DNA of 64,000 nucleotides from Erwinia sp. E602 (lineage in GTDB: Bacteria > Pseudomonadota > Gammaproteobacteria > Enterobacterales > Enterobacteriaceae): assembly GCF_018141005.1 (NCBI RefSeq), contig NZ_CP046582.1, forward strand, positions 2,356,001 through 2,420,000. Direction: 5' to 3'. The notes beneath the pieces are model-generated. The model did not search any database. It was given only the letters and a program-made list of their open reading frames with translations, and was not told the origin of the DNA. The position numbers were made by a program, and so were the translations under genes. The stretch's first letter is position 1; each line of letters begins with the position of its first letter. Positions 52,343 through 61,228 of this stretch are shown one piece after another.

Positions 52343-53164
52343 ATGACCGTATTGCACAGCGTTGACTTTTTTCCGGCCGGTCACTGTCCGGTGGCGATTG
52401 AACCGCGGGCCCCGCAGGGCAGCTTCCCCGAGCACTATCACGATGACTTCCATGAGATTGTGATCGTTGAACAGGGTTCGGGGATCCACGTGTTTAACGG
52501 CCAGTCGCAGCCGCTGTGCGGCGGCTGCGTCTGCTTTGTGCGCAATCACGATCGCCATCTGTATGAGCAGACCGACAACCTGTGCCTGACCAACGTGCTG
52601 TACCGCGGGCCGGAGGCGTTCCATTTCCTCTCCGGGCTGCAGCAGCTGTTGCCGGCCGAGCAGAACGGCCACTATCCGTCGCACTGGCGCATCAGCAGCA
52701 AGGTGCTGGCCCAGGCGCATCAGCTGACCGCGCAGATGGCCAGCCCGCTTGAAGAGGGTTTTGCCGCGCAGGCCACGCGTGAGATGCAGTTTATGCAGCT
52801 GCTGCTGTTGTTGCGTCAGGGAAGCAGCAGCGCGCAGGCGGACGATCATGAGGGGCGTTTGCGCGCGCTGCTGGACTGGCTGGCCGACCACTACAGCGAG
52901 GAGATCGACTGGGAGGCGCTGGCCGATCGTTTTGCGCTGTCGCTGCGTACCCTGCACCGGCAGTTGAAGCAGCAGACCGGCAGTACGCCGCAGCGTTATC
53001 TGAACCGTCTGCGCCTGCTGGAGGCGCGCCATCTGTTGCGCCACAGCGATATGCGCATTACCGATATCGCTTTTCAGTGTGGATTTGGTGACAGCAATCA
53101 CTTTTCAACGCTGTTTAAGCGTGAGTTTGGCAGCGCACCGCGTACACTGCGTCAACATGACTGA
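52343..53164 (+). CDS. rhaS: RhaS, AraC-family activator of rhamnose genes
   Basis: 273 residues. An N-terminal cupin-like sensor domain ([20 protein letters not shown], with His residues) binds L-rhamnose, and the C-terminal domain (from ~170) has two helix-turn-helices: [20 protein letters not shown] and [20 protein letters not shown]. In E. coli RhaS turns on rhaBAD and rhaT. GGAGGGGCGATC precedes the ATG. Divergent from rhaB, followed by rhaR after 11 bases. Confidence 0.94.
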   Translation: MTVLHSVDFFPAGHCPVAIEPRAPQGSFPEHYHDDFHEIVIVEQGSGIHVFNGQSQPLCGGCVCFVRNHDRHLYEQTDNLCLTNVLYRGPEAFHFLSGLQQLLPAEQNGHYPSHWRISSKVLAQAHQLTAQMASPLEEGFAAQATREMQFMQLLLLLRQGSSSAQADDHEGRLRALLDWLADHYSEEIDWEALADRFALSLRTLHRQLKQQTGSTPQRYLNRLRLLEARHLLRHSDMRITDIAFQCGFGDSNHFSTLFKREFGSAPRTLRQHD

Positions 53165-53175
53165 TGAGGTGACCC

Positions 53176-54027
53176 GTGACTGCTCCCCTGCGGCTGTTAA
53201 AAGCTGACTATCTGCCCTCTGAGCTGCTGCCGGTAGCGGTGGCCGAGCGCACCCCGCAGCCCTCTTTCCCTCCGCACGTCCATGAATTCAACGAGCTGGT
53301 GCTGGTCTGGCGCGGCAACGGTCTGCACGTGATGAACGATCGGCCGTGGCTGGTGACCTGCGGTGATATTTTTTATCTGCACGCCGATGACTGCCACAGT
53401 TTTGACGCAGTGCACGATCTGGTGCTGGACAATATTATCTACTGCCCGGAGCGTTTCCAGCTGGCGCTGGACTGGCAGCAGCTGTTACCGCCGCGTGACG
53501 CCGGGGCCTGGCGGTTGACGCTGCGCGGGATGGCGCTGGCGCGCGGGGTGGTGAAGCAGCTGGAGCAGGAGAGCCGCAAGACCGATCCGCTGTCGCGGCA
53601 GCTGAGCGAGGCGCTGTTTTTGCAGCTGGCGCTGATTTTGCAGCGGCACCGTTACGCGGCCGATTGTCCGTATCAGTTGCCGGAGGGGGAGCAGCTGGAT
53701 TTGCTGATGGCGGCGATTCAGGGGCAGATGGCGCAGCCGTTCGATCTGGCGCGGTTTTGTCAGCATCATCAGCTGTCGGAGCGCGGGCTGAAGCAGCTGT
53801 TTCGTCAGCAGACCGGGATGACGATTGGTCATTATGTGCGGCAGCTGCAGTTGTGTCAGGCGAAGTATTTGCTGCGCGCCAGCGATTGTCTGATTGGTGA
53901 GGTGGCGGCGCGCTGTGGTTTTGATGACAGTAACTATTTTTCGGTGGTGTTTACCCGTGAGACGGGGATGACGCCGAGCGCATGGCGACAGCAGTTTTTA
54001 CGCGGGGTGGTTGCGCTTTCTGTTTGA
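53176..54027 (+). CDS. rhaR: RhaR, AraC-family activator of rhaSR
   Basis: 283 residues from a GTG start after GAGGTGACCC. The sensor domain has [20 protein letters not shown], then HVMNDRP and [11 protein letters not shown], like E. coli RhaR, and the C-terminal helix-turn-helices are [20 protein letters not shown] and [20 protein letters not shown]. In E. coli RhaR with L-rhamnose and CRP raises its own operon, which then makes RhaS. It ends just before the repeat pair C/D. Confidence 0.94.
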   Translation: MTAPLRLLKADYLPSELLPVAVAERTPQPSFPPHVHEFNELVLVWRGNGLHVMNDRPWLVTCGDIFYLHADDCHSFDAVHDLVLDNIIYCPERFQLALDWQQLLPPRDAGAWRLTLRGMALARGVVKQLEQESRKTDPLSRQLSEALFLQLALILQRHRYAADCPYQLPEGEQLDLLMAAIQGQMAQPFDLARFCQHHQLSERGLKQLFRQQTGMTIGHYVRQLQLCQAKYLLRASDCLIGEVAARCGFDDSNYFSVVFTRETGMTPSAWRQQFLRGVVALSV

Positions 54028-54042
54028 TCGAGAATAAAAGCG

Positions 54043-54136
54043 CGTTGTCTGGTTGATCGAGACTATCGGGCCTGTCAGTGGGCGACCCTTCGCGGGTTAC
54101 CCCGCTACGGGCTCATCCCACTGCCCTCCCTGATAA
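54043..54136 (-). repeat. Flanking repeat, copy C (inverted)
   Basis: Reads CGTTGTCTGGTTGATCGAGA through CGGGTTACCCCGCTACGGGC to CTGCCCTCCCTGAT on the + strand, the reverse complement of copies A/B with scattered changes. Confidence 0.8.
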
Positions 54137-54201
54137 TCTGACTCTTTGTTGTCTGCTGGTTTTTTAAGGGCTCGTTGTTTTTGGGATCGAGAGTACAAGC
54201 T

Positions 54202-54294
54202 CGTTGCCTGGTTGATCGAGACTGGCGGGCCTGTCAGCGGGCGACCCTCCGCGGGTTACCCCGCTGCGGGCTCATCCCACTGCCCTCCCTGATA
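54202..54294 (-). repeat. Flanking repeat, copy D (inverted)
   Basis: Second inverted copy, 159 bases after C. It is closer to the A/B sequence than C is (CGTTGCCTGG; GTCAGCGGGCGACCCTCCGC). Confidence 0.8.
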
Positions 54295-54355
54295 ATCTAC
54301 TTCTTTGTGGTCTGCGGGTTTTATGACTGGCGGCGGTGTGCCGCCAGCCGGGGGA

Positions 54356-55390
54356 TCAGGAGACCATGCCGAGGCCAACGATGTTGGCGGCGAGGATGAT
54401 GACGAAGCAGCCGACGGTGAGGACGCGGACCGGGCTGCGGCCGACGTTGTTCCACTCTTTGAGCACCAGGCCGACGAGGCCGCCGCAGAGGACGTAGAAG
54501 CTCATGTGCAGCATCCAGCTGACGAAGTCATACTGCGCCGGGATGCGGGCGTGGCCCCAGGCGTAGAAGAAGAACTGCAGGTACCACATGGTGCCGCCAA
54601 GCAGTGAGAGCAGTACGTTGGCGATCAGGATGGATTTGGCAACCGAGAAGTCGGCTTTGACCGACAGGTTGGCTTTTGTGGCCAGGCGGATAAAGCAGAA
54701 GCCGAGGTTGATCAGTGCGCCACCGCCCATGATCACCACGTAGCTTGGCAGCGCGACGTAGAGCGGGTCGATACCGGCGGCGGCGGCGGCTTCGTGCATC
54801 GGTTTGGCGGCGTCCATGGCGAAGGACATGCCGGCGGAGAAGATGCCGCAGAGTACCGCGAGGATCAGCCCCTTCTTGAGGTTAAACTCTTCGGCGGTGA
54901 TGCCCATCGCCCGCTCTTTCAGCAGCCCGGCGCGGGAGACGATCGCTACGCCAATCAGCGCCACCAGCACACCCACCAGCGTAAGGCGGCCGCCGGACGA
55001 GCTGAACAGTTCGACAAAACGCCCCTGCAGCAGCGGCGTCATCAGCGTGCCGACCACCAGCGTGATGCCGATAGCGATGCCGATGCCCATCGACATGCCG
55101 AGGTAGCGCATGGTCAGGCCATAGTTGATGTTACCGATGCCCCACATCGCGCCGAACAGAAACACCGGCAGCAGTTGCGACAGCGAGAACGAGCTGTAGT
55201 AGCCCCAGAAGTTGGGCAGCAGGATGGCGCTGACCGCCCACGGCAGGATCAGCCATGACATCACTCCACCGACCGACCACATGGTTTCCCATGACCAGTT
55301 ACGTACCTTCTTGAATGGCGCATAGAAGCAGGCGGCGCTGGCCGCCCCCACCAGGTGCCACAGAATGCCAGAGATAATCGCTTCACTCAT
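54356..55390 (-). CDS. rhaT: L-rhamnose/proton symporter
   Basis: 344 residues, exactly the E. coli RhaT length, with ten membrane helices. [57 protein letters not shown] and [20 protein letters not shown] are hallmark segments. It imports L-rhamnose with protons across the inner membrane. It lies outside the inverted repeat pairs but belongs to the regulon: TTTTGCCA motifs are present upstream, as at rhaB. Divergent from aldA. Confidence 0.96.
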   Translation of the reverse strand: MSEAIISGILWHLVGAASAACFYAPFKKVRNWSWETMWSVGGVMSWLILPWAVSAILLPNFWGYYSSFSLSQLLPVFLFGAMWGIGNINYGLTMRYLGMSMGIGIAIGITLVVGTLMTPLLQGRFVELFSSSGGRLTLVGVLVALIGVAIVSRAGLLKERAMGITAEEFNLKKGLILAVLCGIFSAGMSFAMDAAKPMHEAAAAAGIDPLYVALPSYVVIMGGGALINLGFCFIRLATKANLSVKADFSVAKSILIANVLLSLLGGTMWYLQFFFYAWGHARIPAQYDFVSWMLHMSFYVLCGGLVGLVLKEWNNVGRSPVRVLTVGCFVIILAANIVGLGMVS

Positions 55391-55774
55391 TGGTTGTTTT
55401 CCTTCGTTGTTGTTTGCCCTGTTGACGAAGGAGTCTACGGAGAAGCCCCTCCGGGCAACCTTTGGCTGGCTGCCCCGGATTGTACGGAAATGGCAAAATT
55501 CAGCGGCTTCTGCCGACCGCTGTCACAAATCCACCGAAATCACCGTTTTGCTACTGAAAAAGTCCGTTTTTAGCTAAGTCGCTCATATTCGGGATTTACT
55601 GTCGGTTTTGCCAGCCCGGTCATGGCGTTCTTGTCAATTTTGCCAGCGGGCTCTCATTGCTGGCAGTCAGCTCAAGGAAGTGCCCGCCGGAATGCGTCAG
55701 TTTCTTACCCGTGTAACAGCGCGCTGCCTGTTTATTAACAACCGTATAAACACGTTTTGACGAGGATCCAACCA
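55391..55774. promoter_or_regulatory. rhaT-aldA divergent control region
   Basis: 384 bases. TTTTGCCA occurs at 55606-55613 and 55638-55645 (plus strand, toward aldA) and as TGGCAAAA at 55491-55498 (pointing at rhaT). The same word is the core of the RhaS-type site at rhaB, which suggests RhaS control of both genes. A possible -10 TATAAA is found near 55745, just upstream of aldA. Confidence 0.5.
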
Positions 55775-57211
55775 ATGACCCCAGTTCAGCATCAGATGTA
55801 TATCGACGGCCAGTTCGTGGAAAACCGCAGCGGCCGTTGGATCGAGGTGATTAACCCGGCGACCGAAGCCGTGCTGTCGCGTATTCCTGAAGGCAGCGCC
55901 GAAGACGCGCGACGGGCGATCGATGCCGCCGCAGCCGCACAGCCGGGCTGGGAAGCGCTGCCGGCCGTGGAGCGCGGCAACTGGCTGCAGAAGCTGGCCG
56001 CCGGCATCCGCCAGCGCGCCAGCGAACTGGCGGCCACCATCGTAGCCGAAGGCGGTAAAACTCAGGAGCTGGCGGAGACCGAAGTGTTCTTCACCGCCGA
56101 CTACCTTGACTATATGGCCGGCTGGGCGCGTCGTTATGAAGGTGAGATCGTGCAGAGCGATCGCGCCCGTGAAAATATTCTGGTGTTTAAGAAGGCGATT
56201 GGCGTCACCACCGGCATTCTGCCGTGGAACTTCCCGTTCTTCCTGATCGCGCGCAAGGCCGCACCGGCGCTGCTGACCGGCAACACCATCGTAATTAAGC
56301 CGAGCGAGCTGACGCCCAATAACGCGATTATTTTTGCAGAGATCGTTGACAGCATCGGCCTGCCCGCCGGGGTGTTCAACCTGGTGACCGGCTACGGCCC
56401 GGAGCTGGGCCCGGAGCTGGCGGCCAACCCGAAGGTTGGTCTGGTCAGCCTGACCGGCAGCGTGGGTGCCGGTATTGCCACCATGCAGGCGGCGGCGAAA
56501 AACGTCACTAAGGTGTCACTGGAGCTGGGCGGTAAGGCCCCGGCAATCGTCATGAACGACGCCGACCTCGATCTGGCGGTCAGGGCGATCGTCGCCTCAC
56601 GGATGATCAATACCGGGCAGGTGTGCAACTGCGCCGAGCGGCTTTACGTGCAGGAAGGCGTTTATGACCAGGTGGTTGAACGTCTGACCCATGCGTTCGG
56701 GCAGGTCACCTTTGGCGATCCGGCCACCCGGAAAGGGCTGGATATGGGCCCGCTGATCACCGCCGCTGCCCTGCAGCGCGTTGAGCAGAAGGTGGCCGAC
56801 GCGCTGGCGGCCGGTGCCACGCTGGTCACCGGCGGTAAGCGCGCGGGTGACACAGGCTTCTTCTTCCAGCCGACGCTGCTGACCAACGTGCAGCAGGAGA
56901 TGGCAATTATGCAGGAGGAGACCTTCGGCCCGGTGCTGCCGGTGATGAAGTTCAGCACGCTGGATGAAGCGATCGCGCTGGCCAACGACAGCGAGTACGG
57001 CCTGACTTCGTCAATCTTCACGCAGAACCTCAATACCGCGATGACCGCGTTAAAAGCGCTGAAGTTTGGTGAAACCTACGTTAACCGCGAAAACTTCGAG
57101 GCGATGCAGGGTTTCCACGCCGGCTGGCGTAAATCGGGCATCGGCGGTGCGGACGGCCGCCACGGGCTGGAAGAGTACCTGCAGACCCACGTAGCTTATT
57201 TACAGTATTAG
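55775..57211 (+). CDS. aldA: Lactaldehyde dehydrogenase
   Basis: 478 residues (E. coli AldA 479), NAD-dependent aldehyde dehydrogenase. Visible: PWNFPFFLIARKAAPALLTG, general base E250 in VSLELGGKAP, and nucleophile C284 in TGQVCNCAERLYV. It oxidises the L-lactaldehyde made by RhaD to L-lactate; a fucO-type reductase for the anaerobic route is not in the window. In E. coli aldA is away from rha, so its place here next to rhaT is meaningful. The start at MTPVQHQMYIDGQF follows GACGAGGATCC. Confidence 0.94.
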   Translation: MTPVQHQMYIDGQFVENRSGRWIEVINPATEAVLSRIPEGSAEDARRAIDAAAAAQPGWEALPAVERGNWLQKLAAGIRQRASELAATIVAEGGKTQELAETEVFFTADYLDYMAGWARRYEGEIVQSDRARENILVFKKAIGVTTGILPWNFPFFLIARKAAPALLTGNTIVIKPSELTPNNAIIFAEIVDSIGLPAGVFNLVTGYGPELGPELAANPKVGLVSLTGSVGAGIATMQAAAKNVTKVSLELGGKAPAIVMNDADLDLAVRAIVASRMINTGQVCNCAERLYVQEGVYDQVVERLTHAFGQVTFGDPATRKGLDMGPLITAAALQRVEQKVADALAAGATLVTGGKRAGDTGFFFQPTLLTNVQQEMAIMQEETFGPVLPVMKFSTLDEAIALANDSEYGLTSSIFTQNLNTAMTALKALKFGETYVNRENFEAMQGFHAGWRKSGIGGADGRHGLEEYLQTHVAYLQY

Positions 57212-57218
57212 TAACACC

Positions 57219-57241
57219 CGCCGCGCAAATAAGGCGCGGCG
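57219..57241 (+). terminator. Terminator of aldA
   Basis: CGCCGCGC and GCGCGGCG with an AAATAAG loop make eight perfect pairs, followed by TCAATTTAT, eight bases after the aldA stop. Confidence 0.7.
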
Positions 57242-57384
57242 TCAATTTATCCTCCGCCGCTCCCCTCCGCCGCAGCCGCGATGAAATAGTAATATCTCGC
57301 GAAATTATGAAGCATTTAGAAACTTACACCCGAACTTTAATTGCTTTATTTAGTATTTAATCCATATTTTTAATTTGCAGCCAT

Positions 57385-57404
57385 TAAGTGATCATAATCA
57401 CAAT
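57385..57404 (+). promoter_or_regulatory. CRP site before the leader-peptide gene
   Basis: TTAAGTGATCATAATCACAA has GTGA-N6-TCAC with symmetrical GTGAT/ATCAC halves. Its centre (57394.5) is 41.5 bases before the predicted start base 57436, the class II CRP position. Confidence 0.75.
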
Positions 57405-57423
57405 TCATCCTCCTGTTATTGCG

Positions 57424-57429
57424 TAAATT
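57424..57429 (+). promoter_or_regulatory. -10 element of the peptide gene promoter
   Basis: TAAATT matches TATAAT at four of six positions and is spaced from the CRP site as in class II CRP-activated promoters. A start near 57436 gives a 20-base leader that includes AAGGGGGA, the ribosome-binding site. Confidence 0.55.
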
Positions 57430-57455
57430 GACCTCCTCAATCAAGGGGGAATACC

Positions 57456-57572
57456 ATGAAAATATTGAACAAACAACAGATAAAATCAGTCAGTGGCGGC
57501 ACCTATCCTGCCAAATGGCCTTGGGACTGGTGGAAAGCATCGAAGAAAAAGAAACACTGTGAAAATAGCTGA
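57456..57572 (+). CDS. Double-glycine leader peptide, microcin-like (38 residues)
   Basis: Read by eye; too short for most gene callers. The product starts MKILNKQQIKSVSGG, a typical double-glycine leader (hydrophobic and acidic/amide pattern ending V-S-G-G) of class II bacteriocins and microcins cut by C39-peptidase ABC exporters. The predicted mature part of 23 residues begins TYPAKWPWDWW, then a KKKK-containing stretch, and ends HCENS: four Trp, seven Lys, one Cys. AAGGGGGA five bases before the ATG is a strong ribosome-binding site, and a CRP class II promoter lies just upstream. No exporter, modifying enzyme or clear immunity gene is adjacent. It could be a bacteriocin, a signal peptide for cell-cell talk, or an orphan remnant. 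Confidence 0.75.
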   Translation: MKILNKQQIKSVSGGTYPAKWPWDWWKASKKKKHCENS

Positions 57573-57586
57573 TTAATAATTAAAGG

Positions 57587-57615
57587 GTCGCCGTTAGCAA
57601 AACGATGACGGCGAC
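57587..57615 (+). terminator. Hairpin after the peptide gene
   Basis: GTCGCCGT and ACGGCGAC (eight perfect pairs, 13-base loop) start 15 bases after the peptide stop. No T-run follows. The rest of the stretch up to rluF (57616-57863) has no supported gene. Confidence 0.5.
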
Positions 57616-57863
57616 GTTGATGCACATCACCGTTATGCATTATTAGCACCATCACCCGTGAGAATTGTATAAAACTTCTGCTAACAACCGCTTTTCCACA
57701 CGCTTTATGCCTTCTTTCCCTGTAGCTACCCAATGAACTCATTCAGCGCCACGTGCACCCTTTATTATGTTTGCTCCACTGCACTGCAGAACATACTGGT
57801 GCCTAACGCCGTCTGCAGGATCGGCTGGACAAATGGCCGCTGCGGCAGCCGTTGAACGATGAC

Positions 57864-58745
57864 TCAGCGCCCTTTCTTTTTACGCCCTGGCTGGGCAAAA
57901 CGCTTGCGGTTAGAGGGCGTCGTGGCTTTCTCAGCGGCTTTCGTCACGCCACCTTTGGTCGCGCCGCTGGCCGGTTTTTTTGCCTGGGACGGTTTCTGAC
58001 GCGTTTTGTGACTGCTGTCTTCTGAAGAGGAGTCCTCAATCAGCTTAAACAGTGCGATCAGTTCGTCATCGGTCAGGTCACGCCACTCGCCGGGCGGAAT
58101 GCCCTTCAGGTTGACGTTCATGATCCGCGTACGTTCCAGCTTCATCACCTCGTAGCCAAAATGTTCGCACATGCGGCGGATCTGACGGTTAAGCCCCTGC
58201 ACGAGGGTGATGCGAAACACCATCGGTGCCTCTTTTTTCACCTTACACTTTTTGGTGACGGTGCCCAGCATCGGCACGCCGGCACCCATGCCGCGAATAA
58301 ACTCCTCGGTGACCGGCTTGTTAACCGTGACCACGTACTCTTTCTCGTGATCGTTGCCGGCCCGCAGGATTTTGTTCACCAGGTCGCCGTGATTGGTCAG
58401 GAAGATCAGCCCCTGCGAATCTTTGTCCAGCCTGCCTATCGGGAACACACGTTTGCTGTGATTAACGAAGTCGACGATGTTGTCGCGCTCGCCGTCTTCG
58501 GTGGTGCTGACGATGCCAACCGGCTTGTTGAGGGCAATCAGCACCAGATCCTCTTCGTTACGCGGTTCAATCAGCTGACCGTTCACCTTTACCACGTCGC
58601 CAGCCACCACCTGGTCACCGACGGCGGCGCGCTTGCCGTTGATAAACACATTTCCCTGTTCAATATAGCGGTCGGCCTCGCGACGCGAGCAGATTCCGCT
58701 CTCGCTGATGTACTTGTTAAGACGTGTAGATGAATTAGTCAGCAT
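57864..58745 (-). CDS. rluF: 23S rRNA pseudouridine(2604) synthase
   Basis: 293 residues. An S4 RNA-binding domain (about 7-55, [20 protein letters not shown]) is followed by the RsuA-type catalytic domain with D107 in [20 protein letters not shown], and [20 protein letters not shown]. Nearly identical to remembered E. coli RluF through residue ~235; the Lys/Ser-rich tail (to GRKKKGR) differs in detail but ends alike. It makes pseudouridine at position 2604 of 23S rRNA. Confidence 0.96.
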   Translation of the reverse strand: MLTNSSTRLNKYISESGICSRREADRYIEQGNVFINGKRAAVGDQVVAGDVVKVNGQLIEPRNEEDLVLIALNKPVGIVSTTEDGERDNIVDFVNHSKRVFPIGRLDKDSQGLIFLTNHGDLVNKILRAGNDHEKEYVVTVNKPVTEEFIRGMGAGVPMLGTVTKKCKVKKEAPMVFRITLVQGLNRQIRRMCEHFGYEVMKLERTRIMNVNLKGIPPGEWRDLTDDELIALFKLIEDSSSEDSSHKTRQKPSQAKKPASGATKGGVTKAAEKATTPSNRKRFAQPGRKKKGR

Positions 58746-58841
58746 GGTTCCCCCGTAAAAAAGCGGACTATACCTCAGCCGGGGTAGCTTGCGAAGCGTC
58801 AGTAACGTCTTTTTCAGCGGCCGGCAGCCCGCACCGGCTGA

Positions 58842-58950
58842 CCGTCGGTGAGTTTATGGTCACCGACGGGTGATGGTCGGCAAAGGATTTGTTGTTGCGA
58901 TGACATATCGCGGCGTGGCAGGAGCAGCGGGCAGGCGCGTGGCCTGCCCG
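58842..58950. terminator. Two strong hairpins between surE-like gene and rluF
   Basis: CCGTCGGTGA/TCACCGACGG (58842-58851, 58860-58869; ten pairs) and CGGGCAGGC/GCCTGCCCG (58928-58936, 58942-58950; nine pairs) lie in the 240-base gap. The latter is about 35 bases past the surE-like stop. Neither has a T-run. Confidence 0.5.
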
Positions 58951-58983
58951 TGGCGGGATAACGAAGGAAGCTGGCCGAAAGCG

Positions 58984-59874
58984 TTACGGCTGCTGTAATG
59001 CAGGATCGGCAAGCAGTTTTTTCACCTGCTGCAGCCCCTGTTGCGTATTCCACTGGCCGTCAAACAGCGTCCAGGTGATCCAGCCGCGGCTGAGCCAGCC
59101 GCCGTCGGTATCGCTGTTATCCGCGCCCAGCAGTTGATCATTCATCATCTGCTGCACCTTTCCGTCAGGCTGGATCTGATAGTAAAACTGCGGCGTTGGG
59201 CGAGGCTGGTTTTCAATCACTTTTACCCCGGCAATCTGCTTTTTATCGCGCGCCGGGTAGTTGATGCTCACCCCGATACCGGCAGGCAGTAACGGCTGGC
59301 CCGCCAGGCGCTGCCGATCCAGTTTTTTCACCACCTGCACCACATAGTCGATCGCCTGTGGCCAGTATTTTTTGGTCGCAGGCCAGCCCTGGCTCATCTC
59401 CTCTGGCGTCAGAATGTAACCAATGCTGGCGGCTATCGCCGGGTAACCGAAGCGCACGGCGCGCGCCGCTGCCGAAACGGTGCCTGAGTTAAGCTGAGAC
59501 GCACCGGTATTGGGCCCGTCATTGACCCCGGAGATCACCAGGTCCGGTGGGTTATCACGCAACACCCCGAACAGTCCAAAGTCGACCGAGTCGGCCGGGG
59601 TACCCGGGAAGCAGAACTGCCGATCGGCATTTTTCTGCACGCTGAACGTTTTGCCCATCCTCATAGTGATGGCAGAACCGATCCCGCTCTGATTTTCTGC
59701 CGGGGCGACCAGCCACACGTCATAGCCATTGTCCGCTAGCTGACGCTGTAGCTGGGTGATCCCCGGCGAGCGGCAGCCATCATCGTTAACCAGCAGTATG
59801 CGCAGCGGCGCAGCCTGTACGACAACACTTAAGCCGCTGGCGGCCAGTGCGAGGGTGACAAGACTCTTTTTCAT
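58984..59874 (-). CDS. Exported SurE-like 5'-nucleotidase
   Basis: 296 residues. Signal peptide MKKSLVTLALAASGLSVVVQ..A, then a full SurE fold: ILLVNDDGCRSPGI (metal-binding N-D-D), VAPAENQSGIGSAIT, and VISGVNDGPNTGASQLNSGT (SG-N-x-G-x-N). SurE is normally a cytosolic phosphatase acting on nucleoside monophosphates; a version with a signal peptide should work in the periplasm. It follows the porin gene by 34 bases, so the two probably form an operon for taking up and trimming nucleotides or other phosphate esters. The C-terminal 60 residues are unlike E. coli SurE. Confidence 0.87.
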   Translation of the reverse strand: MKKSLVTLALAASGLSVVVQAAPLRILLVNDDGCRSPGITQLQRQLADNGYDVWLVAPAENQSGIGSAITMRMGKTFSVQKNADRQFCFPGTPADSVDFGLFGVLRDNPPDLVISGVNDGPNTGASQLNSGTVSAAARAVRFGYPAIAASIGYILTPEEMSQGWPATKKYWPQAIDYVVQVVKKLDRQRLAGQPLLPAGIGVSINYPARDKKQIAGVKVIENQPRPTPQFYYQIQPDGKVQQMMNDQLLGADNSDTDGGWLSRGWITWTLFDGQWNTQQGLQQVKKLLADPALQQP

Positions 59875-59908
59875 TTTACTCTCCTTGTGGTGTTATCCAG
59901 CCAGGGGA

Positions 59909-61228
59909 TCAGAACAACCCGAATTTGTATTCCAGGCTGAACGCGCCCCCAATACCGGAAGATCGCTGAAAATCGTCCCCGCTGGCGTTGAGCGCCGGCT
60001 TGCCGTGCGACAGTTTCCAGCTGTAGCTGGGGCCTAACCCCGCAAACAGCGTGAAACCGGGTAGCCGTTCCGGTGCCCAGGAGATAAACCCGCCATATTC
60101 CCACTCGCGCATCGCCACGCCGCGATAGCGCATATGGTCACCGTAGTAGGCGTACAACCCGGCCAGCCATTCCGGCGAAATCTGATACTGGCCGTAGCCA
60201 TACAGCATCTGTTCGCCATCGTTAACATAGTCGTTGCCCGGGGCGTCGGCTTTGCTATTGAAGGCACCGCGGGTATTTTTACCCAGATGCCAGTAGAAGC
60301 GGCCAAGATTGTTATCCAGCCTTGCGCGGGTTACTGACCAGCCGATTCCCGCCTCGGTGCGGGCGGTGGCAATGCCGACCAGGCCAAAAAGGTGCTGCGC
60401 CTGATGGCTGAAGCCACGCGCCCCCTCCCACTCGCGCAATCCCTGGTTGTAATAATAAACGCCGCGCAGCAGCAGGTTGAGGTCTTCAGCCAGCGGCTGC
60501 GACCAGGCCGACTCGACGCCCAGCCGGCGGATGTAGTCTTTACTTTCGCCCCCCACCAGGGTGATGGCGCGCCCCTTCTGCGGCTGCCAGGTAAAATCGG
60601 CGGTGGCAATATAGTCGATGCGCTTATTACTGCTCAGCGTCATAAAATGGCGTTTTTCCGGCTCGTCACGCTCGGAAAATTTATTGACCAGCGCGGCACG
60701 GGCGTAAAACTGTTCAAATCGGCCCTCCGCGCTCAGCCCCTGCCAGCTGCTGGGTGCAGCGCGGCTACGGGTAACGTTCAGCACGCCAAATTTGTACAGC
60801 TGCTGCCAGCCGGCCTTCATCTGCAGAAACTGAGTAGCATCACCAACATGGCTACGCAGATAGAGCTGGCCTAGCTTGCTGAACCCCTCCGCGTGGCCGT
60901 GGTTATCGCGCACCAGATCGCGCCCGGCAAATGAGCGGTTGGCGTAGAGTTTGCCGACCCCGTACCAGGAGGCATCCAGCCCAAAACCGTAATACGCGCC
61001 GCTGCGGTAATCGACAAGCAACCCCTGCGCCCAGGCATTCTGCGGCCCGATCCCCTGCTCCTCAAGAGCATCGGTGGTATTGGTCATCCAGATATTTTTT
61101 AACGTAACGTCGAGGTGGCTATCCGTCAGCAACCCGTGCAGGCTGTCCCGCCCGGCCGCCGCCTGGCCCGCCCACAGCCCTGCTGCCAGCAGCAGCGCGC
61201 TTTTTTTCACCCTGATGGTGTTTTTCAT
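59909..61228 (-). CDS. OprD-like outer-membrane porin
   Basis: 439 residues. Signal peptide VKKSALLLAAGLWAGQAAAG, then a beta-barrel with alternating pattern (SGAYYGFGLDASWYGVGKLY, WEYGGFISWAPERL) ending LEYKFGLF with the terminal Phe needed for barrel assembly. DSHLDVTLKNIWMTNTTDAL near the mature N-terminus is like the OprD family, which passes amino acids, small peptides or sugars. Start at the ATG after GGGAGGAGAGA. First gene of a likely operon with the surE-like gene. Confidence 0.85.
   Translation of the reverse strand: MKNTIRVKKSALLLAAGLWAGQAAAGRDSLHGLLTDSHLDVTLKNIWMTNTTDALEEQGIGPQNAWAQGLLVDYRSGAYYGFGLDASWYGVGKLYANRSFAGRDLVRDNHGHAEGFSKLGQLYLRSHVGDATQFLQMKAGWQQLYKFGVLNVTRSRAAPSSWQGLSAEGRFEQFYARAALVNKFSERDEPEKRHFMTLSSNKRIDYIATADFTWQPQKGRAITLVGGESKDYIRRLGVESAWSQPLAEDLNLLLRGVYYYNQGLREWEGARGFSHQAQHLFGLVGIATARTEAGIGWSVTRARLDNNLGRFYWHLGKNTRGAFNSKADAPGNDYVNDGEQMLYGYGQYQISPEWLAGLYAYYGDHMRYRGVAMREWEYGGFISWAPERLPGFTLFAGLGPSYSWKLSHGKPALNASGDDFQRSSGIGGAFSLEYKFGLF

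Larger units (their letters stand above)
54028..54355. other. Repeat-filled spacer between rhaR and rhaT
   Basis: About 330 bases made up of two copies of the ~95-base repeat (C and D, inverted relative to A and B) and short linkers with TTGATCGAGA and GGGATCGAGA motifs. No gene. Confidence 0.7.

Noticed and set aside
57503..57742. 79-codon minus-strand frame over the peptide gene
   Set aside because: It is antisense to the well-supported 38-codon gene and has no ribosome-binding site.
57733..57855. 40-codon frame with four Cys after the double-glycine peptide, considered as an immunity protein or second peptide
   Set aside because: No ribosome-binding site, no membrane segment or leader pattern, and it ends just before rluF. 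Chance is more likely.
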